This document shows positions 5,127 to 10,478 of a DNA stretch of 10,478 nucleotides, piece after piece. The stretch's first letter is position 1, and every line of letters starts with the position of its first letter. The translations under genes were made by a program, and so were the position numbers. The DNA comes from Eubacteriales bacterium (GTDB lineage Bacteria; Bacillota; Clostridia; JAQUNY01): contig JAQUNY010000025.1 of assembly GCA_028717405.1 (NCBI GenBank), positions 4,233-14,710 on the forward strand, read 5' to 3'. Under the pieces are notes generated by a model. That model did not search any database, had not been told where the DNA came from, and saw nothing but the letters and a program-made list of their open reading frames with translations.

Positions 5127-7109
5127 ATGTCAAAATACATACCTTATCCGTTTAGCCCATATGATGTACCAATTGATATTTCATTCATGTTCAGGAATGA
5201 AAAACCGGCTGGCAGACATGGGTTCCTGAAAGTCAAAGGGGACCATTTTGAGTTTGAAGACGGAGCGGCAGCAAAGTTTTGGGGAACTAATTTTAACGGC
5301 GGCGGGAATTTCCCCGAGTTTGCTTACAGCGAAAAGCTGGCCAGGAGGCTGGCAAAAACGGGTATCAATATAGTCCGCTTTCACCAGCTTGACGCTGAGT
5401 GGAATACACCCAACATATTCCAATTTACAAAGGGACCGTTATGCAGAGATACTGCGTCGTTTGATGAAGAAAGCATGAAAAGACTCGACTACCTGATTTT
5501 TTGCCTGAAAAAAGAGGGAATTTACTGCTATATGGATATGTTTACATATCGAAGGTTCAAAACTGACGACGGGGTGCAGAATGCAATTGACCTCGCTGAT
5601 GCAGCCAAGCCTTATTGTATATTTTCAAAAAAACTGATAGAACTTCAAAAAAAGCTGGCTTATGATTTATGGACTCATTTTAATCCTTATACAGGGCTTG
5701 CTTATAAGGATGACCCTGTTTTTGTACTCGCGGAAATAGTGAATGAGAGCGAGTTGTTCCATAGCAGGTCTCCGATCGTGCTTGAGCCGTATGCGACCGA
5801 ATTCCGCGAGCAGTATGCGGAATGGCTCAGCAGGCATAATTTAACTGTGAACGCCTATACCTGTGATATAAATGACAACTCGATACCGGAGCTTGCTGAG
5901 TTTAAGAGAGAAAGGCAGGCCGTGTATTTTCGCGAAATGATGTCGTATCTGAAGGGAATAGGGGTCAGGATACCTCTGACAACAACAAACCATTCGAGTA
6001 TGTGTTATGGGTCGATAATGACCCAGCAGCAGGAAGGGGAGTTTGTCGATAACCATGCCTATTTCTCTTCCCTGACCATACAGGAGTTCCTGCGTAATAA
6101 AGTGAACCGCGGGTTGTCTGCCGATTCCGGCGGACACTTCTTTGCCACCCTTACTTCGACCCGGGCACTGGATAAACCTATGTTTATCGGAGAGTGGGAT
6201 GTAATGTGGCCTAACGACTACCGGGGTGAAAGCCCGATCCTGCTTGCCGCAGTGGGAGCGCTGCAGGGCTGGACCGGCATGGCGATCCATACTTATTCAT
6301 ACACTGCGTCGCTTCATGAATTGAATATTGTTGGTAAAGAGGTTTCCTGTGCGAAAATCGGCAATACCCCTTATCGGGTCGGGACTTACAGCATCTGGAA
6401 CGATCCCGCCAAGTATGGCCTTTTCTTCCATGCGGCCATCATTACAAGGCGCGGAGATATCTCGCAGGCTGAAGAAAATATTGAAGTAGTGATCAACGAT
6501 TTGAATGAAACAGGGAAAAATCCTTTTGCGTTGCTGCCTGAGAAGCATCGTGTCGGGCTCAGGTTTGACAATAAAACTGCAAACAGGATTGCCGGTGCAG
6601 GTGAAAGCTTTACCGATGCGTCGGGATGCAGTGTTACTTCTGATAATGGGCAGCTCTACAGAAACTGGGAGAAGAAATACGGAACAATAGACTCTCCCAT
6701 GACTAAGTGTGTATATGGCATGCTCGGAAGCAATTCCCCGATAGAAATTGACGGACTGAATGTAAAATGCGGCACTGATTATGCTGTTATCGCAATGAGT
6801 TCACTGACGGAGGAACCGCTTCATTCATCTGATAATATCCTGCTAACGGCAGTCGGACGCACGATGAATACAGGCGAGACTTATGATGAAAACGGTGTTT
6901 TGCTTGATTACGGAAGGCCGCCGGTACTTATTGAAGTTATTGAAGCGGAGATTGAAATGACAACTGCCCTCCCAAGGCAGAAAATATGGGCGGTAAGCGC
7001 CGAAGGTCTCTATATAGGAACCATACCGGTAATCAAGGAAGACGGAAAGCTGAAGTTCAAAATCGGAGAGAATACTCAATCGATGTATTACCTGATACAG
7101 GCAGAATAA
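5127..7109 (+). CDS. Clan GH-A (GH5-like) glycoside hydrolase, cytoplasmic
   Basis: 660 residues. AAGGAG (5113-5118) is 8 nt before the ATG. There is no signal peptide or membrane segment, so the enzyme should act inside the cell on imported oligosaccharides or glycosides. The N-terminal (beta/alpha)8-like half has FWGTNFNGGGNFP (51-63), INIVRFHQLDAEW (80-92), then ILAEIVNESEL-type acid/base residues Asn206-Glu207, DNHAYF (308-313), and FIGEWD with the likely nucleophile Glu356. An NE acid/base and a later GE nucleophile are the hallmarks of retaining GH-A enzymes. GWTGMAIHTYSY (381-392) is the usual end of the barrel. Residues of about 400-660 probably form beta domains. Resemblance is to GH5-like 'cellulase family' proteins, but I cannot assign a family number or substrate. 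It sits between a sugar isomerase and a ceramidase-fold enzyme in the operon. Confidence 0.82.
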   Translation: MSKYIPYPFSPYDVPIDISFMFRNEKPAGRHGFLKVKGDHFEFEDGAAAKFWGTNFNGGGNFPEFAYSEKLARRLAKTGINIVRFHQLDAEWNTPNIFQFTKGPLCRDTASFDEESMKRLDYLIFCLKKEGIYCYMDMFTYRRFKTDDGVQNAIDLADAAKPYCIFSKKLIELQKKLAYDLWTHFNPYTGLAYKDDPVFVLAEIVNESELFHSRSPIVLEPYATEFREQYAEWLSRHNLTVNAYTCDINDNSIPELAEFKRERQAVYFREMMSYLKGIGVRIPLTTTNHSSMCYGSIMTQQQEGEFVDNHAYFSSLTIQEFLRNKVNRGLSADSGGHFFATLTSTRALDKPMFIGEWDVMWPNDYRGESPILLAAVGALQGWTGMAIHTYSYTASLHELNIVGKEVSCAKIGNTPYRVGTYSIWNDPAKYGLFFHAAIITRRGDISQAEENIEVVINDLNETGKNPFALLPEKHRVGLRFDNKTANRIAGAGESFTDASGCSVTSDNGQLYRNWEKKYGTIDSPMTKCVYGMLGSNSPIEIDGLNVKCGTDYAVIAMSSLTEEPLHSSDNILLTAVGRTMNTGETYDENGVLLDYGRPPVLIEVIEAEIEMTTALPRQKIWAVSAEGLYIGTIPVIKEDGKLKFKIGENTQSMYYLIQAE

Positions 7110-7142
7110 TTAAATGCAAGAACCATGATGGAGGGCAGAACA

Positions 7143-8738
7143 ATGGCGGATAAAGCAAATGTGGCGATTGAAGGAAAGCAAGGCAGGCTGAAGATAGGGT
7201 GGGCAACTCGTGATATAAGCACCGACAAACCCGTCAATTTACCGGGGCAATTTGCCATGCGCATATCAAAAGGGATAAGCGATCCAATCTTTACTACGGC
7301 ATTAGTGCTGGATGACGGGAATGATATTGTTGTTTTCCTGTCCGCAGACCTTGTTGTGATCAGGTCAGGATTGCTTGATGAGGTGCGTGCTGCGGTTAAG
7401 GAGAGGCTGCCTGACTTCCCCGCAGACAGGATTATTATGAACGCCACACATACCCACACTGGTGCTTCACATTATAAGGAGTCTTCAATATTCTCGTGGG
7501 AATTCGGGTCAACTACGCCAGGTAAAGAAGAAATACCTGATGTTGGAGTTGAAGTAGCGTCCGGTGACGAATACAGGCATTTTCTTGCACAGCAGGCGGC
7601 TGACGCTGTCTGTGAGGCTTATGGCGGCCGTTTGGAAGGCGGAATAGGATACGGGTATGGTTATGCCGTAGTGTCGCATAGCAGGCGAGTCGTTTATTTT
7701 GATGACCTGTCCAAAAGAGGCACGGGTGTCAGCCAGGTCAATGGTTACATGGTAGACGGCCATGCGAAGATGTACGGTAACACAAAGGATGATAATTTCA
7801 GCCATTATGAGGCCGGGGCCGATCACTTTCTGAATGTCATGTATACATTTAACGTGGATGGCTCCTTGACGGGAGCTATCATCAATGTTCCCTGCCCATC
7901 GCAGAATTCAGAGCATGAAGAAATGATTTCGGCTGATTACTGGCATGATGTTCGTGAAGCAATATTCGCCAGGCACGGTAATATTTTCATACTTCCGCAA
8001 TGTGCTGCTGCCGGAGACCTTTCACCACGTATACTTCACTATCAAAAAGCGCAGCAAAGAAGGTTTGTACTTAAATACGGCCATATAATGCCAGGCCTCA
8101 GCCTGGAAAACACTGTGAGAGGTTTGTTGGAGAGGGCTGCAAGACGTGATATCGCCGGTCGGATAGCAGAAGCTTTTGACGAAGTGCTGGGCTGGGCGAA
8201 AAGTGATATCAGGACTGATGTCAGGATCAGGCATGTTGTAAGGACTATCAGTCTGAAAAAGAGGCGTATACTGGATGAAGAACTCAAATTTGCCGAGGAA
8301 GGGTTGAAAATGCTTGAAGACAGGCAGTTCAAGACAGAAGGATTGCCGCCGCTCAGACTTATTTCAGAAAATTCATCGCTGGTGTCCCAGCGTAACCGGT
8401 TCAGGCGTATCATTGAGCGTTATAAAAGCCAGGATTCTGAACCAGGGCTACCTATGGAGCTGCATGTTGTGAAGGTTGGGGACATAGCGTTTGCATCCAA
8501 CCGCTTTGAACTGTACATGGACTATATGCACAGGATACAGGCGCGTTCGCCTTTTGAACAGACTTTTGTTATACAGCTGGCGGGAGTGCCGGGTGACGAC
8601 GGGGGCACATATCTGGCGACACAGCGCGCGACCGAAGGTAAAGGCTACAGCGCATGTATGTTTTGCAACCTTGTTTCGCCTGAGGGCGGCCAGGAGCTTG
8701 TCAACGAAACGCTCATCTCGTTAAATGAGATATATTAA
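7143..8738 (+). CDS. Neutral/alkaline ceramidase-like hydrolase, cytoplasmic
   Basis: 531 residues. The ATG at 7143 is chosen over 7125 because GGAGG (7130-7134) lies 8 nt upstream. The fold is that of the neutral ceramidase N-terminal domain: LKIGWATRDIS at the start, ALVLDDGNDIVVFLSADLV (53-71), NATHTHTGASH (100-110, with His103 and His105 as zinc-site or neighbouring residues), SADYWHDVREAI (263-274), and CAAAGDLSPR (287-296). The C-terminal third keeps ASNRFELYMDY and RSPFEQTFVIQLAG, followed by SPEGGQELVNETL. At the place of the second zinc histidine the text is VPCPSQNSEHEE (249-260), so the ligand may be His258 rather than the usual HP histidine. It has no signal peptide and no C-terminal immunoglobulin-like domain like that of secreted ceramidases, and bacteria of this kind usually lack ceramide. 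I infer an amidase or esterase acting on a sugar-linked group. It lies 33 bp after the glycosidase gene. Confidence 0.8.
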   Translation: MADKANVAIEGKQGRLKIGWATRDISTDKPVNLPGQFAMRISKGISDPIFTTALVLDDGNDIVVFLSADLVVIRSGLLDEVRAAVKERLPDFPADRIIMNATHTHTGASHYKESSIFSWEFGSTTPGKEEIPDVGVEVASGDEYRHFLAQQAADAVCEAYGGRLEGGIGYGYGYAVVSHSRRVVYFDDLSKRGTGVSQVNGYMVDGHAKMYGNTKDDNFSHYEAGADHFLNVMYTFNVDGSLTGAIINVPCPSQNSEHEEMISADYWHDVREAIFARHGNIFILPQCAAAGDLSPRILHYQKAQQRRFVLKYGHIMPGLSLENTVRGLLERAARRDIAGRIAEAFDEVLGWAKSDIRTDVRIRHVVRTISLKKRRILDEELKFAEEGLKMLEDRQFKTEGLPPLRLISENSSLVSQRNRFRRIIERYKSQDSEPGLPMELHVVKVGDIAFASNRFELYMDYMHRIQARSPFEQTFVIQLAGVPGDDGGTYLATQRATEGKGYSACMFCNLVSPEGGQELVNETLISLNEIY

Positions 8739-8778
8739 GATATATTTCACAGAAACAAACATTAGGAATATACTGTTA

Positions 8779-8808
8779 TTGAGATATGTATGTGCTCATA
8801 AATTATAT
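8779..8808 (+). promoter_or_regulatory. Weak promoter candidate for the dehydratase gene
   Basis: TTGAGA (8779-8784) and TTATAT (8803-8808) are 18 bp apart in the 158-bp gap. The match is moderate, and the gap is AT-rich enough for chance. An internal promoter here would allow separate expression of the dehydratase. Confidence 0.3.
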
Positions 8809-8810
8809 TA

Positions 8811-8870
8811 GAAAACACAGGAGAACATGAAAGAACATAAGAAAACATCAGAAAGCAGCAGAAAGCATCA
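8811..8870. repeat. Degenerate 10-bp tandem repeat (consensus near GAAAACATCA), six units
   Basis: Read in tens from 8811, the sequence falls into six units: GAAAACACAG, GAGAACATGA, AAGAACATAA, GAAAACATCA, GAAAGCAGCA, GAAAGCATCA. The period is close to one helical turn, so the A-runs recur on one DNA face. It lies 20 bp before the dehydratase ribosome binding site and contains no long reading frame. Confidence 0.65.
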
Positions 8871-8890
8871 GTAAATATTAAAAAAATTAA

Positions 8891-8901
8891 AAGGAGTTGA
8901 T
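8891..8901 (+). promoter_or_regulatory. Extended Shine-Dalgarno sequence that argues against the TTG start
   Basis: AAGGAGTTGAT fits the anti-Shine-Dalgarno complement AAGGAGGTGAT at all but one base. The TTG at 8897 lies inside this match and therefore is badly placed as a start. The codon at normal spacing (9 nt after AAGGAG) is ATA at 8906. Confidence 0.6.
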
Positions 8902-10057
8902 AACAATAAAAATTACAGGAATCAAAACTTATCATGTTAAGCCGAGATGGCTGTTTCTCAAGGTATTCACAGACGAAGGCATCACAGTATACGGCGAGCC
9001 CGTCGTCGAAGGCAAATCCCGTACTGTTGAAACGGCTGTCAGAGAATATTCCGAAGTTATCATCGGGCAGGATCCGCTCAAAATAGAGGCGTTATGGCAA
9101 AGGCTTTACAGGGGAGGATTTTACCGCGGCGGACCTATACTTACGAGCGCCCTGAGCGGCATTGAAATGGCTCTTTGGGATATTAAGGGCAAGTACTATA
9201 GCGCACCTGTTTATGAGTTGTTGGGAGGAGCGGTAAGAGATAAGATAAGGATGTATACCCATATAAAAAAAGCCGGGCTTGGTTATGCAGATTCCGTCGT
9301 CGAAATGGGTGAGATTGCCGCAAGAAGGGCTGAAGAAGGCCTGACTGCGATGAAATACTCCATATTGCCTCCTGTAAGCCAGATAGCAAGCCTTGAAGAG
9401 ATGAACAGGCATGTCGCCTATTTCGCAGAGGTCCGTAAAACTGTCGGACCAGGTGTTGACATTGCAATCGATTTCCATGGGAGAGTGAGCCCTGCCGTCG
9501 CAAAAAGGCTTATGAGGATGCTGGAGCCATACTGCCCGTTTTTTATCGAAGAACCGTGCCTGCCCGAGAATGTTGACGAAATGGTTGACATCGCCAGATC
9601 TTCAGTGATCCCGGTGGCAACAGGGGAGAGGCTCTTTACGAGATGGGGATACAGGGATGTGATCATAAAGCAGGCAGCCAAAGTACTGCAGCCTGATTTG
9701 TGCCATACAGGCGGGATTTTTGAGGCGCGCAAGATAGCTGCCATGGCGGAGATATACTATATGACGATTGCCCCTCATAACCCGCTTGGGCCGATATCGC
9801 TTGCGGCATGTCTTCAGCTTGACGCCTGCACGCCTAATTTCCTGATACAGGAATATCTCGGGATGCCTGAGAAGTGGGATCTTGGCGAAACGATCCTGAA
9901 GGAACCGTTTGTTATCAAAGACGGTTATATTGACGTACCTAAAGGACCAGGCCTTGGCATCGAGCTGGATGACAAAGGCATCGAGGATAAGGTTTATGAT
10001 GGGAAATGGCCCGGACATTTCCTCCAGTATGAAGATGGAGGCTATGCCGAGTGGTAA
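8897..10057 (+). CDS. Enolase-superfamily sugar-acid dehydratase, galactonate-dehydratase-like
   Basis: About 383-386 residues with strong similarity across the length to DgoD, which dehydrates D-galactonate to 2-keto-3-deoxygalactonate. Counted from 8897, metal ligands are Asp192 (in IDFHGRVS), Glu218 (FIEEP) and Glu244 (TGERLF); His194 of the D-x-H motif, Asp267 (QPDLCH) and the catalytic His294 (APHNPLGP) are all present, as is the YAEW C-terminus. The specificity loop at 120-160 (MYTHIKKAGLGYAD, then MKYSILPP) differs from the E. coli enzyme, so the substrate may be another aldonate. The start is uncertain: an in-frame stop lies at 8888-8890, the only ordinary start codon nearby is the TTG at 8897 inside the ribosome binding site, and ATA 8906 aligns with the E. 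coli initiator methionine. The next in-frame ATG is near 9167, inside the domain. The stop codon TAA is part of the downstream repeat array. Confidence 0.88.
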   Translation: MITIKITGIKTYHVKPRWLFLKVFTDEGITVYGEPVVEGKSRTVETAVREYSEVIIGQDPLKIEALWQRLYRGGFYRGGPILTSALSGIEMALWDIKGKYYSAPVYELLGGAVRDKIRMYTHIKKAGLGYADSVVEMGEIAARRAEEGLTAMKYSILPPVSQIASLEEMNRHVAYFAEVRKTVGPGVDIAIDFHGRVSPAVAKRLMRMLEPYCPFFIEEPCLPENVDEMVDIARSSVIPVATGERLFTRWGYRDVIIKQAAKVLQPDLCHTGGIFEARKIAAMAEIYYMTIAPHNPLGPISLAACLQLDACTPNFLIQEYLGMPEKWDLGETILKEPFVIKDGYIDVPKGPGLGIELDDKGIEDKVYDGKWPGHFLQYEDGGYAEW

Positions 10058-10103
10058 GACAGGGTGGTAAGACAGGGTGGTAAGACAGGGGACGGTTCTG
10101 TGT
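10053..10103. repeat. 13-bp tandem repeat (GGTAAGACAGGGT x3) leading into the first GACAGGGGACGG unit
   Basis: Copies are at 10053-10065, 10066-10078 and 10079-10091 (last base G). The third continues into a full unit, TAAGACAGGGGACGG then TTCTGTGT, ending at 10103. The first copy supplies the last codon's GG and the TAA stop of the dehydratase gene. Confidence 0.85.
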
Positions 10104-10107
10104 TTTG

Positions 10108-10279
10108 ATAAGACAGGGGACGGTTCTGTGTCCTGTGTCCAACAAAGCAGGTGACGATAAGACAAGGTAAGACAGAGAGCAGTCTTGGGGGCTCCTGGAA
10201 CTCCTAAAACTCCTGGAACCCTGTCCGGAAACTCTGTCCTGATCTGGGAAACAGGACACAGAACCGTCCCCTGTCTTAT
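10108..10279. repeat. 33-bp inverted repeat pair built from GACAGGGGACGG units
   Basis: 10108-10140 and 10247-10279 are reverse complements at 32 of 33 positions and enclose 106 nt. This has the shape of a small non-autonomous element with terminal inverted repeats, or of a long hairpin. The interior includes a further AAGAC/GTCTT pair and a 9-bp tandem repeat. No reading frame with recognisable content lies inside, and no flanking target duplication is obvious. Confidence 0.75.
10192..10218. repeat. 9-bp tandem repeat (CTCCTGGAA x3)
   Basis: Three copies, CTCCTGGAA, CTCCTAAAA and CTCCTGGAA, run head to tail between the arms of the larger inverted repeat. No function is evident. Confidence 0.7.
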
Positions 10280-10296
10280 CCTGCTGACCTGCATCA

Positions 10297-10323
10297 TAAG
10301 ACAGAGAACCGTCCCCTGTCTTA
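10297..10323. repeat. Hairpin unit with 8-bp arms TAAGACAG/CTGTCTTA
   Basis: Perfect 8-bp arms enclose the 11-nt core AGAACCGTCCC. A near copy with 7-bp arms lies at 10364-10388. This shows that the basic repeat is a small hairpin with a conserved, non-palindromic loop, as in REP-like elements. Confidence 0.75.
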
Positions 10324-10478
10324 CCCAGGACCGCCCCTTTCCTGTTGCCCTGGTCTGGGAAACAAGACAGAGAACCGTCCCCTGTCTTACCCAGGACCGC
10401 CCCTTTCCTGTTGCCCTGATCTGGGAAACAGGACACAGAACCGTCCCCTGTCTTACCCAGGACCGTCCCCTGTCTTGC
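10305..10478. repeat. 66-bp tandem repeat, two full copies and a partial third, running off the window
   Basis: The AGAACCGTCCCC core starts at 10305, 10371 and 10437, giving an exact 66-bp period. An earlier core lies at 10260, 45 bp upstream. Between cores the text (CCCAGGACCGCCCC, then TTTCCTGTTGCCC) is nearly identical in copies one and two. Copy three switches at about 10462 to another ACCGTCCCCTGTCTT core. 66 is a multiple of three, so a frame on the minus strand stays open with a 22-residue repeat; I treat that as a by-product. Together with the neighbouring repeats it fills the 421-bp stretch after the dehydratase, in which I see no gene. Confidence 0.85.

Noticed and set aside
6505..6690. 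61-residue plus-strand frame inside the glycosidase gene
   Set aside because: Out-of-frame shadow of the conserved C-terminal region with no ribosome binding site.
9602..10297. 231-residue minus-strand open frame
   Set aside because: Mostly antisense to the well-conserved dehydratase, the remainder being repeat sequence; no recognisable domain.
9939..10436. 165-residue minus-strand open frame with a 22-residue repeat
   Set aside because: It stays open because the tandem period (66 bp) is a multiple of three. It runs into the conserved dehydratase on the opposite strand and shows only repeat-derived composition.
10305..10478. CRISPR array
   Set aside because: The 66-bp period repeats nearly in full with no unique spacers, and no cas genes are present.

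Overview
The window reads as a carbohydrate-catabolism locus of a low-to-mid GC Gram-positive bacterium, most likely an anaerobic clostridial Bacillota. The reasons are strong GGAGG-type ribosome binding sites, a near-consensus SigA promoter (TTGACT-17-TATAAT), a glycyl radical enzyme (an oxygen-sensitive class), a LacI-family regulator, and GACAGGGGACGG-type intergenic repeats of a kind I associate with clostridial genomes. The assignment rests on these features only; no database search was possible. Every gene lies on the + strand.

Layout: (1) 1-885 is the C-terminal part of a pyruvate-formate-lyase-like glycyl radical enzyme, followed by a palindrome and T-run (897-937). (2) 1024-2040 is a LacI-family regulator. 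(3) 2041-2156 is a control region with one very good promoter and three TTTTCG/CGAAAA-type sites; related sites lie upstream of the regulator. (4) 2157-8738 is a probable operon: a short SIS-domain phosphosugar isomerase, a truncated triosephosphate-isomerase-like remnant, a YjbQ/UPF0047 protein, a FucI/AraA-like sugar isomerase, a clan GH-A glycosidase without signal peptide, and a neutral-ceramidase-fold enzyme without signal peptide. (5) 8897-10057 is an enolase-superfamily sugar-acid dehydratase related to galactonate dehydratase, perhaps with its own weak promoter. (6) 10053-10478 is a dense array of GACAGGGGACGG-type repeats in both orientations.

Inferred joint role: an imported glycoside is cleaved in the cytoplasm by the glycosidase, the released sugar is isomerised by the FucI-like enzyme, a derived sugar acid is dehydrated by the DgoD-like enzyme, and the SIS protein acts on a phosphosugar. 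The ceramidase-fold protein may remove an acyl or amide substituent from the same substrate. No transporter, kinase or aldolase is visible, so the pathway is incomplete here. The substrate cannot be read from the sequence, and the combination does not match any textbook pathway I know.

The most unusual points are an apparently leaderless SIS gene whose promoter is embedded in operator-like repeats, a dehydratase with no ordinary start codon at the expected place (ATA fits best), a deleted TIM-like gene with intact start signals, and short tandem repeats that begin exactly at stop codons or fill the intergenic gaps.
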